Of a stretch of DNA of 64,000 bases, positions 28,485 to 38,356 are shown piece by piece. The DNA lies in the NCBI GenBank assembly GCA_947644545.1, contig CANRZW010000007.1:57489-121488 (forward strand), read 5' to 3'. Within the stretch, counting starts at the first letter, position 1. Each line of letters opens with the position of its first letter. Position numbers and translations under genes: made by a program. Source of the DNA: an uncultured Lachnospiraceae bacterium. GTDB taxonomy: Bacteria > Bacillota > Clostridia > Lachnospirales > Lachnospiraceae. The notes under the pieces are model-generated. The model made no database searches. It worked only from the letters and a program-made list of their open reading frames with translations, and was not told the DNA's origin.

Positions 28485-29342
28485 ATGAATAAACGTCAAA
28501 TGTCCAAGACAACTGCCAGACGAATCAGTATGACCATCACTTACATTATCCTGATCGCCTGTGCAGTGGTATGTATTTTCCCGTTTTTCTGGATGCTGAC
28601 CACCGCATTTAAATCTACGGCGGAGGCCTATTCTTTTCCACCTACTTTCATCCCGAAAAAATGGCTGCTCTCCAACTTCAGCAACGGCCTGCAGGTGGCT
28701 GATTTCGGACTGTTCACGAAGAATACCGTCTTCCTTGTCCTGATCAACACGATCGCAACGGTGTTCTCTTCCGCAGTGGTAGCTTACGGCTTTGCCAAAT
28801 TCCCTGCCACCGGATCCAAGTTCTGGTACACCTGCCTGATGGCGACCATGATGCTGCCTACCCAGGTAACACTGATTCCCCAGTACCTGTTATACTTCAA
28901 GATGGGAATGGTGGATACCTACTGGCCGCTGATCATACCCTCCGTATTGGGCGGCGGCGCCTATAATATCTTCCTCTACCGGCAGTTTTTCCTCTCTCTG
29001 CCGCAGGAGCTGAACGAGGCCGCCACCATAGACGGAGCCAATTCCTTCCAGACTTTCATCCACATCATGCTGCCGGCCGTAAAGCCTGTCTCCATGTGCG
29101 TGGGCGTTATGTCTCTGGTATTTAACTGGAACGATTTCTATCAGCCGTTGATCTACCTGAATTCCACGAAGAAATTCACGGTGGCTATCGGCCTGCAGTT
29201 CCTGAATTCTTCCATGGGTACTACCAAGATCGGTCAGATGATGGCCGTGTCTCTGACTATGACGATCCCTGTTCTGGTGATCTTCTTTATCTGCCAGAAG
29301 TACTTCGTACAAGGTATTAAGATGCAGGGTATCAAAGGTTAA
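28485..29342 (+). CDS. Carbohydrate ABC transporter permease (MalG-like)
   Basis: NEAATIDGANSFQTFIHIMLPAVKP motif; ends FVQGIKMQGIKG. Confidence 0.92.
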   Translation: MNKRQMSKTTARRISMTITYIILIACAVVCIFPFFWMLTTAFKSTAEAYSFPPTFIPKKWLLSNFSNGLQVADFGLFTKNTVFLVLINTIATVFSSAVVAYGFAKFPATGSKFWYTCLMATMMLPTQVTLIPQYLLYFKMGMVDTYWPLIIPSVLGGGAYNIFLYRQFFLSLPQELNEAATIDGANSFQTFIHIMLPAVKPVSMCVGVMSLVFNWNDFYQPLIYLNSTKKFTVAIGLQFLNSSMGTTKIGQMMAVSLTMTIPVLVIFFICQKYFVQGIKMQGIKG

Positions 29343-29345
29343 TCG

Positions 29346-29392
29346 CACCAAATAAACCACTCCGCCGAAACAGCGGGGTGGTTTATTTGGTG
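29346..29392. terminator. Bidirectional terminator between convergent genes
   Basis: CACCAAATAAACCACTCCGC / GCGGGGTGGTTTATTTGGTG stem. Confidence 0.75.
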
Positions 29393-29398
29393 ATAACA

Positions 29399-30535
29399 TC
29401 AGCGCATCAGTCGAAATACCTGCTCTGCCGTATCCGCCATATTGCGCTTGGCATTCTCCCTGTCCATCGCCTCTTCCAATGACACCGCAGCGCGCACAAT
29501 CGGGAAGAAAGCGTCAATACCATGGTCATTACATGCCCGCGCGTCCTCCGTCACACAACCGGAGAAAGCCACCACACGCTTACCGTGTTTCTTTGCCAGC
29601 GCCGCCACGCCGATAGGCGCCTTACCCATGACAGTCTGTCCATCCAGTCTGCCCTCGCCCGTAACAACGACGTCGGCATCCTGCAGCTTATCTTCCAGCT
29701 TCGTTTCCCGCAGAATAAGCTCCACCCCCGGCTCCAGAACACCGTGCAGAAACGTCCGAAAAGCAAAGCCCAAACCGCCCGCCGCACCCGTGCCGGGATA
29801 ATCCGGATCCACCTTCTCGTCAGCACAGGCTGCAGCTGCCAACGCAGCATAATCTGCAAACCACGCATCCATCTTACGGATCATATCGGCGTCAGCCCCC
29901 TTCTGTGGCCCAAACACCGCACTGCATCCCTCGGGACCGCACAGCGCATTTTTCACGTCACAGGCAATATGGAATTCGCAGCCCTTCAATTCTTCCATGG
30001 CATGTTGTGTGCCAATGCAGACCAATTTCTCCAGCCCCTGTGCACCATAAGCGACCGGCTTCCCTTCTTTGTCCAGAAATTCAAAGCCCAACGCCTGCAG
30101 CATCCCCACGCCGCCGTCATTGGTCGCACTGCCGCCAATACCGATAATGAACTTCCGGCAGCCTCTATCTACAGCATCCCGGATCAACTCTCCTACGCCA
30201 TAAGTAGTCGTATCCATCGGATTTCTCTTCTCCGGTGGAACCATGGTAATTCCTGCCGCATCAGCCATCTCCATGACTGCCGTAACCCCGTCATCCAGAA
30301 TTCCATACTTACCGTTCACTTTCTCACCCAGCGGTCCCGTGACGGACAGATTGCGTATGGCGCCGCCCATACCGCTGATCAGGGTCTCTACCGTTCCCTC
30401 TCCACCGTCCGCCAGCGGACACACCTGTGTCTCAGCGTCCGGAAAGACCCTTTTGATTCCTTCTGCCGCCGCCTGTCCTGCCTCTATCGAGGACAGACTT
30501 CCCTTAAAGGAATCTATGACTATGACTGTTTTCAC
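29399..30535 (-). CDS. Glycerate kinase
   Basis: VIDSFKGSLSSIEAGQAAAEGIKRVFPDAE and GIGGSATNDGGVGMLQALG. Confidence 0.93.
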   Translation of the reverse strand: MKTVIVIDSFKGSLSSIEAGQAAAEGIKRVFPDAETQVCPLADGGEGTVETLISGMGGAIRNLSVTGPLGEKVNGKYGILDDGVTAVMEMADAAGITMVPPEKRNPMDTTTYGVGELIRDAVDRGCRKFIIGIGGSATNDGGVGMLQALGFEFLDKEGKPVAYGAQGLEKLVCIGTQHAMEELKGCEFHIACDVKNALCGPEGCSAVFGPQKGADADMIRKMDAWFADYAALAAAACADEKVDPDYPGTGAAGGLGFAFRTFLHGVLEPGVELILRETKLEDKLQDADVVVTGEGRLDGQTVMGKAPIGVAALAKKHGKRVVAFSGCVTEDARACNDHGIDAFFPIVRAAVSLEEAMDRENAKRNMADTAEQVFRLMR

Positions 30536-30584
30536 TTTTACTTACCCCCTTGTTATCTTCGTCAGTATCTCTTCGTGTTTCTCC

Positions 30585-30887
30585 TTATACAGGAAAGTCC
30601 AGGCACAGCCGCGTCTGTGTGTAGGGTCTTACTTTCGTGTTCGCCACTTCCACATGTGCCGGATGAACGCTGTAACCTTTCAGTGATTCCTCGTCTGCAA
30701 ACGTGGAATCCAGCATCAGGTCAGCATTGGAGGATGCCAGTCCGTCCATCTGAACCTTGATCTCCACCAGTCCGGGAATCTTCCCCTGCAGTCCTTCCAG
30801 TCCTGCCTTGATCCCTTCCTTGATCTCCTGTTTCTCCTGCCCTGTCAGCTCGTCCTTCAGTTTCCATAGAATAAGATGTTTAACCAT
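30585..30887 (-). CDS. Dabb (stress-response A/B barrel) family protein
   Basis: MVKHLILWKLKDELTG and LKGYSVHPAHVEVA. Confidence 0.85.
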   Translation of the reverse strand: MVKHLILWKLKDELTGQEKQEIKEGIKAGLEGLQGKIPGLVEIKVQMDGLASSNADLMLDSTFADEESLKGYSVHPAHVEVANTKVRPYTQTRLCLDFPV

Positions 30888-30956
30888 GTTCCGTTTCCTT
30901 CCTGTTTCTTATATTTATTATTATGATATTGTATATCATTGCACATCTCCTGTCTG

Positions 30957-32084
30957 TTACCGGTCTCCGCTCTCAGGCATTGCCTCCGGTCTCTCACAGG
31001 TAGATGTCACTTCCTCAAACTGTCCGCTCTCGCTGCTTCTCATCATCGTATCAACCACATCCAGCACATGATACGCCATCTCCTTATTGGCCCGGTTCTT
31101 CCGGCCGGAGAGGATCGCATCCGCCATCTCGGAAGGACCGATGCCGCGGCTGTTTTCCTCATAAGGAAATACGTTCTCGACCTCCTCCCAGACAGGAGGC
31201 TTGGAAAAATCGTCGCTGTTGGCCATAAAAACATTCTTACCGCCGAACTGGTTCGGATCGGTCAGCTTTAAGATACCCTTCGTTCCGTAGATCGCATACA
31301 TGGCCTGATCCGTAAGCACGGAATCACCGTTTAAGGCGAAATTGCCCATAACGCCGCTTTCCAGTTCCACAACGGCACAGACCTGACTCTCATTCGGATA
31401 CTCAAACTCTTTGCCATACTCCGGAGACTGCGGCGCCGCATTCACGCGGACGGTTCTTTGATTCTTAACAGACGCCGCCACACGTTTCACCGGACCAAGC
31501 AGACTCACCAGCGTCGTCAGATAATAAACACCGTAATCATAACAGATCCCGCCGCCGGGCATACACAGGAAACCGAAAAGACCGGCCAGGAAATCCAGAT
31601 CGCGGTTGGCGCTGATCTGAAAAGATGTGATCTCACCAAGCCTTCCCTCATCGATCATCTTTCTGGCCGTCTGCCAGGACGCCCCCAGAAAAGTATCCGG
31701 CGCCGATCCCAGATACAAGCCCTTATCCTCCGCCAGCTTTACCAGTCTGGCCGCCGTATCCGGCGCGATCGTCATCGTCTTCTCCGTGTACACATGTTTT
31801 CCGGCTTCCAGTGCCCTCTTCGCCAGCTCATAGTGCGTGGGCGCCGGTGTCAGGATGACCACCAGATCGATCGTCTCATCCGCCAGCAGTTCCTCCACCG
31901 TACAGCCTCTGATGCCGTACTGTTCCCCTTTCTTTTGCGCATTCTCCACATGAGCCGCCGCACACGCCACGACCTCCAGATTGTCGAATTCGCCAATCAT
32001 GTTTTTCAGGTAAATATCACTGATCGCGCCGCAGCCGATCACCCCTGTACGTAATTGCCTTTCCCCCTTCATAGCCACCTCCAT
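30957..32084 (-). CDS. Gfo/Idh/MocA family oxidoreductase
   Basis: GVIGCGAISDIYLKNM Rossmann motif, EAGKHVYTEKTMT. Confidence 0.9.
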   Translation of the reverse strand: MEVAMKGERQLRTGVIGCGAISDIYLKNMIGEFDNLEVVACAAAHVENAQKKGEQYGIRGCTVEELLADETIDLVVILTPAPTHYELAKRALEAGKHVYTEKTMTIAPDTAARLVKLAEDKGLYLGSAPDTFLGASWQTARKMIDEGRLGEITSFQISANRDLDFLAGLFGFLCMPGGGICYDYGVYYLTTLVSLLGPVKRVAASVKNQRTVRVNAAPQSPEYGKEFEYPNESQVCAVVELESGVMGNFALNGDSVLTDQAMYAIYGTKGILKLTDPNQFGGKNVFMANSDDFSKPPVWEEVENVFPYEENSRGIGPSEMADAILSGRKNRANKEMAYHVLDVVDTMMRSSESGQFEEVTSTCERPEAMPESGDR

Positions 32085-32090
32085 AGAACC

Positions 32091-32113
32091 TCGTTAAATC
32101 CTTAACGATTATA
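32091..32113 (-). promoter_or_regulatory. Palindrome TCGTTAAATCCTTAACGA abutting a TATAAT -10
   Basis: 7-bp perfect arms, overlapping -10 box at 32108-32113 upstream of oxidoreductase. Confidence 0.6.
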
Positions 32114-32204
32114 CAAACTACTTTCCGCCATATTTCGCTCTTTGGTCTATTCTACCATTCCCCTATCCGTATGTAAACAAAAGTAAGCAAAGTATCCTGA
32201 TCCT

Positions 32205-32624
32205 TCAATGACTGCCCAGATTCTCCGGCCCAAATCCAAAGGGCAGCATCTCCTTCAACGTTCGCTGCAGGCACCTTCCCTTGCCGTCAGCCAGGATGAT
32301 CTGGAAAGTTTCCGGATCACAGAACTCCATCATCACCTGACGGCAGACGCCGCAGGGTGCGCACATTTCGTCCGCTTCGCCGCCTTCCGGACCGCCCACG
32401 ACCGCGATTTTCGCAAATTCCCGCTCGCCATCATAGACTGCCCGGAAAAAGGCGGTCCGTTCCGCACAGTTTGTCGGTGAGTATGCCGCATTTTCGATAT
32501 TGCAGCCGTGATATAGCTTGCCGCTCTTCGTCATAAGCGCAGCCCCTACCTTAAAATGCGAATACGGCACATAAGCATGTTCCCTGGCTTTTTTCGCTTC
32601 CAAGATCAGTTCTTCATTTGTCAT
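32205..32624 (-). CDS. cdd: Cytidine deaminase
   Basis: FKVGAALMTKSGKLYHGCNIENAAY and PCGVCRQVMMEF; RBS supports MTNEE start. Confidence 0.93.
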   Translation of the reverse strand: MTNEELILEAKKAREHAYVPYSHFKVGAALMTKSGKLYHGCNIENAAYSPTNCAERTAFFRAVYDGEREFAKIAVVGGPEGGEADEMCAPCGVCRQVMMEFCDPETFQIILADGKGRCLQRTLKEMLPFGFGPENLGSH

Positions 32625-32678
32625 TCCGGTATCCTCCATCCCAAATAAAGCTTTCACGCTTTCGATCCGCTTTCCGGT

Positions 32679-33347
32679 TCAATAACCTGCTCCGTCATCC
32701 GACTGCGTGACGATGCTGATCATCCTGCTGGTGCCCAGTCTGTCTGCACCGAGCGCGATAAATTTCTCCGCGTCGTCCAATGACGCAATGCCGCCGGCGG
32801 CTTTGACCTTCACCTCTTTGCCGATGTGCTTCCTCATCAGCTCCACATCCGCAAAAGTAGCGCCGGCAGTGGAAAAGCCCGTGGAAGTCTTAATATATTC
32901 CGCCCCTGCCCTGGTAACGGTCTCACACATTCTGATCTTCTCTTCTTCGGTGAGCAGGCAGGTCTCGATGATCACCTTTAAGATCCTGCCGCCGCAAGCC
33001 TCATGGATCTGCCGGATTTCATCCTCGATCTCCTGGTATTTCCCGTCCTTCACCCAGCCGATATTGATCACCATGTCAATCTCTGCCGCGCCGTTTGCAA
33101 TAGCGTCTTTCGTCTCATAAACCTTCACCGCCGTAGTACTGTATCCGTTGGGGAACCCGATTACGGTACAGATCGGCAGCCTGCCTTCTGCATAATCCGC
33201 GGCCTGTTTCACATAGGCTGCCGGAATACACGCCGAAGCGGTTTGATACTTGATTCCTTCATCCAGAATCTTACGAATCTCCTCCCAGGTAGCCGTCTGG
33301 GTGAGAAGTGTGTGGTCTACTGTCTTTAACATCTCTTTCTTATCCAT
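32679..33347 (-). CDS. deoC: Deoxyribose-phosphate aldolase
   Basis: [42 protein letters not shown]. Confidence 0.95.
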   Translation of the reverse strand: MDKKEMLKTVDHTLLTQTATWEEIRKILDEGIKYQTASACIPAAYVKQAADYAEGRLPICTVIGFPNGYSTTAVKVYETKDAIANGAAEIDMVINIGWVKDGKYQEIEDEIRQIHEACGGRILKVIIETCLLTEEEKIRMCETVTRAGAEYIKTSTGFSTAGATFADVELMRKHIGKEVKVKAAGGIASLDDAEKFIALGADRLGTSRMISIVTQSDDGAGY

Positions 33348-33391
33348 CATGATCAACATACTCCTTTTCATAGTGAAATTAACAAGTTCTC

Positions 33392-34588
33392 TTATAACAG
33401 TTCTCCCAGCACGGACGTTCCGATTGTTCCCTCCGGCATCTCCACGCCGAAATTATCCGCAATGGTCGCCCCGATTACCGCAAAGGTCTGTGTATCCTCC
33501 AGCCTCCCGCTTCCTTTCATCGACGGAGAGTATGCGAGGAAGGGCACCTTCTCTCTCGTGTGGTCCGTGCCCGTGTGCGTCGGGTCATTCCCGTGATCCG
33601 CAGTAATAATCAGCAAATCATCCTCTCTGAGCAGCGGCAGGAACTGTCCCAGCTTCTCGTCGAACTTCTCCAGCTCCCTGGCATATCCCTGAACATCACG
33701 GCGATGTCCCCACAGGGCATCAAAGTCCACCAGGTTCACAAAACACAATCCCTCAAAGTCTCTTCCCGCGATCTCGATCGCCTGCTCCATGCCGTGAACG
33801 GAGCTTTTGGATTTATTGGACTCCGTCAGACCCTCACCGTCAAATATATCAAAGATCTTGCCCACCGAGATCACGGCAAATCCGGCATCCTTCAGGGCAT
33901 TTAACGCCGTCCTGCCATAAGGTTTTAACGCATAATCGTGGCGGTTGCTGGTGCGCTTGAATTCACCCCTCTTCCTGCCCACATAAGGTCGGGCGATCAC
34001 ACGGCCTACCTTCCACTCATCCTTCATGGTAATCTCTCTGGCAATCTCGCAGCAGCGGTACAGTTCCTCCAGACCGAAAGTCTCCTCATTGCCACAGATC
34101 TGCAGCACAGAGTCCGCCGACGTATAGACGATCATATGCCCTGTCGCAATCTCCTCCTCCGCCAGTTCCTCCAGAATCTCCGTGCCGCTGGCGCTCTTGT
34201 TGCCGATGATCACGCGGCCGGTCCTTCTGGACAGCTCCTCTAACAGCTCTTTCGGAAAGCCGGTCTCCGTAAAGGTCTGAAAAGGCTTCGTGATATGAAG
34301 CCCCATCATCTCCCAATGACCGGTCATGGTATCCTTACCCGTGCTGGCTTCGTTCATTTTCATAAAATAGCTTAAGGGCCTTTCCACCGGCGGTACCTGC
34401 TTTAAAGGATGCAGGTTCGCCATGCCCAGCTTCTGCAGGTTCGGAATCTTAAATTCCTCCATACGCTCAGAGATATGACCCAAAGTATCCGTTCCCGCGT
34501 CCCCGTAAGAAGCGGCGTCCTGCAGGGCGCCCACTCCCAGGGAATCGATCACAATCGTAAATATCCTTCTATACTTTCTCTCCGCCAT
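33392..34588 (-). CDS. deoB: Phosphopentomutase
   Basis: [60 protein letters not shown]. Confidence 0.95.
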   Translation of the reverse strand: MAERKYRRIFTIVIDSLGVGALQDAASYGDAGTDTLGHISERMEEFKIPNLQKLGMANLHPLKQVPPVERPLSYFMKMNEASTGKDTMTGHWEMMGLHITKPFQTFTETGFPKELLEELSRRTGRVIIGNKSASGTEILEELAEEEIATGHMIVYTSADSVLQICGNEETFGLEELYRCCEIAREITMKDEWKVGRVIARPYVGRKRGEFKRTSNRHDYALKPYGRTALNALKDAGFAVISVGKIFDIFDGEGLTESNKSKSSVHGMEQAIEIAGRDFEGLCFVNLVDFDALWGHRRDVQGYARELEKFDEKLGQFLPLLREDDLLIITADHGNDPTHTGTDHTREKVPFLAYSPSMKGSGRLEDTQTFAVIGATIADNFGVEMPEGTIGTSVLGELL

Positions 34589-34589
34589 C

Positions 34590-35387
34590 TTACACTTCCT
34601 TTCCAAGTCCGGCAATCCGATCTTCCTTGATCAGTCTTCTGATTGCTCCTACCGCCACTTTGATAGCCGCCTCCGTATCATGTATGATCGGGTTATCCAG
34701 ACCCTTCGCATTTCTTTCCTGGTTCCCGACTACCAGGAAATCAGAACCGCAGCGCACCCGTAAATGGCTGGCGGCGATAAACAGCGCTGCCGACTCCATT
34801 TCGGAAGCCTTACACCCCAGCCGCTTCCATGCTTCCCATTTGTTTAACAGCTCGTAGCTCACCGGCATCCGTTCCGGCTCATGCTGCCCGTAAAAGGCAT
34901 CCTTACACTGTACTACGCCCACATGATGGGGTACTCCCAGCTCTTTACAGGACGCCACCAGCGCATTTGTCACCTCGAAATCAGCCACCGCCGGATACTC
35001 TATAGGCGCATACTCCCTGCTTGTGCCTTCCATGCGCACCGCCCCTGTGGCAACCACGATATCACCGCCTTTGACATCCAGTTCGATGCCCCCGCAGGTC
35101 CCCACACGGATAAAAGTGTCTGCGCCGCAAAGCGTCAGCTCCTCGATGGCGATCGAAGCGGACGGCCCGCCGATGCCCGTAGAAGTAACGCTCACCTTCT
35201 CCCCGTCAAGGTATCCCGTGTAGGTCACATACTCTCTGCTATCGGCAATCATCTTTGCATCCTCGAAATGCTTCGCGATCTTCGCACACCGCTTGGGATC
35301 CCCTGGCAGGATCACATACCGTCCCACATCCCCGGGCCTGATCTGCAAATGATACTGTAATCCGACTTCTCCCGAATAATTCTGCAT
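34590..35387 (-). CDS. udp: Uridine phosphorylase
   Basis: [43 protein letters not shown]. Confidence 0.92.
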   Translation of the reverse strand: MQNYSGEVGLQYHLQIRPGDVGRYVILPGDPKRCAKIAKHFEDAKMIADSREYVTYTGYLDGEKVSVTSTGIGGPSASIAIEELTLCGADTFIRVGTCGGIELDVKGGDIVVATGAVRMEGTSREYAPIEYPAVADFEVTNALVASCKELGVPHHVGVVQCKDAFYGQHEPERMPVSYELLNKWEAWKRLGCKASEMESAALFIAASHLRVRCGSDFLVVGNQERNAKGLDNPIIHDTEAAIKVAVGAIRRLIKEDRIAGLGKEV

Positions 35388-35551
35388 AATACTTCCTCCT
35401 GTCTTATTTTATGATTCCCATATACCTTTCCTGATACCTTTCGTTCAGCCAGACACATGCCCGCCCAGAAAAGGCTCCTGACATGTGTCTGCCAGAAGCC
35501 CCAAAAATACAGCACATTTGAGCGAAACCGCTAACATCCCTCTCTGCCCGT

Positions 35552-36892
35552 CTATACATCAAATTCCATCACAAAAGGCTCTGCCTTGCTGCACGGCTTC
35601 CACTCGTCCAGGCCATCCCCGTTAGGATTACCCCTCTTCATGAAATTCGTCCAGTAGTCCAACATCCGCTCACTCAACTTCTCATCCGCCTCCGTAAGCG
35701 GCCTCCAGCATCTTCTTACCGTACCGAACATATACCATAATTCCGAGGAATGGAACGCTCCCTCCTCGTCTCCCGGCATCTGCCTGGTAAAATAATACAC
35801 ATAAGAAGGTTCCTGCCACAACTCTTCCATCTTATAACTGAACGCGGCACATCCCTCATACAGGGTTCCCTTCTCACCTGCTGCAAGCTCCTCTTTCGTC
35901 ACCATGATATCATTTTTCGTGCTTCCTAACAGATACGGAATGTGTTTCAGCTTTTTCTCGTCAATGATGCTTTTATACCCCTGCTTCAACAGACAGTTAT
36001 CTATATTGGGTACCAGAAACAGTCCCTTGCCGAACGCGAATGCTTCCTCCATCATCTGACCATAAGGTTTCTCCAATTCCCTGGCGGACATGGCGCGCAG
36101 TTCCTCCAGATCTCTGGCGCCTGCCAGCTCGGCAAATCTCTCGCCATATGCCTCCGCCTCCCGCAAAGGCATATCCCGGTTAATCCCATTCCCGTAGCTG
36201 CCCCCGCTCTGCAGAATTGCCTTCGCGATCATATCGCCCGTCAGCTCGGAAGACAAAAGTGTCTGCACGCTCATCGCGCCGGCCGACTGTCCGAAGATCG
36301 TGATATTGTCAGGATCGCCGCCGAAAGCCTCGATATTCTCATAGACCCATTTCAAAGCCGCGATCTGATCCAGTATGCCGTAGTTTCCGGACGTACCGTT
36401 TTCGTTCTCTTCACTCAGCCAGGGATGTGCAAGAAAACCGTACACGTTCAGACGATAATTGATTGTGACAAGGATCACGCCCCGCTTCGCGTATGCTGCG
36501 CCGTCAAATTCCTGTTCGCTTCCATAACCGCTCATAAACGCGCCGCCGTGGATCCAGAACGCCACCGGATATTTCTGTCTGGGCATCTCCGTGTCTGCAG
36601 TCTCCGGCGCCCAGATATTCAGATACAGGCAGTCCTCGCTGATCTCCACGTCATAGGCAGGATCCGCATAAAATTCCTTGCCGTAGAATCCAACGTTCTG
36701 CTCTCCCTGAACCGCCTTGGCGGAAAACCGCACCGCTTCATAAATACCGTCCCAGCCCTCCGTATCCTGCGGCGCCTTCCAGCGCAGCTCTCCCACCGGC
36801 GGCTTCGCATAGGGTATGCCCTTGTAGACCAGACAGCCGTTTTCTGCGCATCCACTGATCTTTCCTTTCCTGGTCGTAACTACTGTGTTCAT
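35552..36892 (-). CDS. Carboxylesterase family (type B)
   Basis: VYKGIPYAKPPVGELRWKAPQ, ALKWVYENIEAFGGDPDNITIFGQSAGA. Confidence 0.92.
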   Translation of the reverse strand: MNTVVTTRKGKISGCAENGCLVYKGIPYAKPPVGELRWKAPQDTEGWDGIYEAVRFSAKAVQGEQNVGFYGKEFYADPAYDVEISEDCLYLNIWAPETADTEMPRQKYPVAFWIHGGAFMSGYGSEQEFDGAAYAKRGVILVTINYRLNVYGFLAHPWLSEENENGTSGNYGILDQIAALKWVYENIEAFGGDPDNITIFGQSAGAMSVQTLLSSELTGDMIAKAILQSGGSYGNGINRDMPLREAEAYGERFAELAGARDLEELRAMSARELEKPYGQMMEEAFAFGKGLFLVPNIDNCLLKQGYKSIIDEKKLKHIPYLLGSTKNDIMVTKEELAAGEKGTLYEGCAAFSYKMEELWQEPSYVYYFTRQMPGDEEGAFHSSELWYMFGTVRRCWRPLTEADEKLSERMLDYWTNFMKRGNPNGDGLDEWKPCSKAEPFVMEFDV

Positions 36893-36910
36893 CTCGTTTG
36901 CACTCCTTCT

Positions 36911-38356
36911 TTATGCTGAATCTGACTCATTCATTTTGGCAGTAAGCCAGCTAACCGCCGGACTTTCACCTTCCTCTATCGCTTTCTCTACGGATTGCCT
37001 GGCATATTCGAGAATCCTTCTGCCCCTGTTTCTGGATTCATAGGCCAGCGTAATCCTGGCTTTTATCTCTTCCTGCACGGAATCGGATACCTTGGGCAGT
37101 GGAATTTTGGAAAACTCATCCTTCGTAATATTCGTCAATATGGTTCCGGAACACCCTCTTTTCAACAAACGCTGTATCGGCATGGACTTTAACAGCACTA
37201 ATAATGTCTCACTATTGTATTGACAGGAATCGATTACATAGAAACCCGTCGAACAAAATGCATGATCGTATTCCGGCGTAACTAACGCACAGCTTTCCAG
37301 GGAGCCTTCTATGGATGATGCGATTATCTGTCCTGCTCTGACGACACGCCTGGCTCTCGATGGCAGATCGGCACCCGGAATCGTCTCAACATCCTCGATT
37401 TCTCCGTTTTTTCCAATATTGGACAATTCGATGTATTGATACTTAGTGTTCCGATCCGGCACATAGGTTCTGTCATAGATATTACATGCTGAACCGATCG
37501 TAGCCGTTGTCTGCAATGCTTCGATCAGCTTATCAATCCCATCCTGATAATATTCCGCATCGAGTCTTCCCGTAATCTGAAAAGTATTCCCTAATGTCTT
37601 AATTGTAGCATTTCTATTCTCAAAATCAACCATATTAATGCCTATTTGCTCTAACAGGTACGCTTCCGTCTCCGCAAATATGCTCTTCGACCGGGCGGTC
37701 AAATCCAAAAACAACTCATATGCACTTCTTACCGCTTCATACAGCGCCTCGCTGAATGCCGGAATAATAAACTCTCCCAGCCTGCCCAATGTGATCATTT
37801 GCTGAACGCCACCGGAGCCGCCTCGCCTGGACTGTAACGCCCCATATTTCCCCATCAGAAACAGCGCCAGAAAGTGATTCGCCTTTAGCTCCGGTGACAA
37901 TGGCTTAATGACCGCAACGTCTCGATTCATATTGCAGGGTAGCAAGTCGTTTGTCGCTACGGCCACCGATCCCAGCGTCCCTTTAATGGAAATCAGAATA
38001 TCCTCTGCCCTGACGCTGGCGCGCGCATTGCGTTTGTCTACCGCCACACTGACATAACGCACTTTTGTAAGATCAACAAAACCCTTTTTTATGTTTTCCG
38101 CCGTGAGATACCGCACTCCGTTATCCAGGTATTCAACCGAGCCGTGTTCTCCGTCAGTCACTTTATATCGTTCTTTTAATGCAAAATGTCTCCTTTTTTG
38201 CAGCTGCTCCATTTCATAAATATATTCTTTCGCATAATATTCAGCATCCAGCCGCTTCGTAGGATCCAATTCACTTAATAGAACTTCACAACATTCATGC
38301 CCATCCATCAATTCTTTATACTTAACTTCATCAAAGGAATCCATACATGGGCTCAT
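36911..38356 (-). CDS. Type I-like restriction-modification specificity subunit (two TRDs)
   Basis: Two LDAEYY repeats and two HsdS-like target-recognition halves; overlaps methylase stop. Confidence 0.82.
   Translation of the reverse strand: MSPCMDSFDEVKYKELMDGHECCEVLLSELDPTKRLDAEYYAKEYIYEMEQLQKRRHFALKERYKVTDGEHGSVEYLDNGVRYLTAENIKKGFVDLTKVRYVSVAVDKRNARASVRAEDILISIKGTLGSVAVATNDLLPCNMNRDVAVIKPLSPELKANHFLALFLMGKYGALQSRRGGSGGVQQMITLGRLGEFIIPAFSEALYEAVRSAYELFLDLTARSKSIFAETEAYLLEQIGINMVDFENRNATIKTLGNTFQITGRLDAEYYQDGIDKLIEALQTTATIGSACNIYDRTYVPDRNTKYQYIELSNIGKNGEIEDVETIPGADLPSRARRVVRAGQIIASSIEGSLESCALVTPEYDHAFCSTGFYVIDSCQYNSETLLVLLKSMPIQRLLKRGCSGTILTNITKDEFSKIPLPKVSDSVQEEIKARITLAYESRNRGRRILEYARQSVEKAIEEGESPAVSWLTAKMNESDSA

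Noticed and set aside
29522-30760. Plus-strand 412-aa ORF opposite glycerate kinase
   Set aside because: Antisense to a clear glycerate kinase; no recognisable domain.
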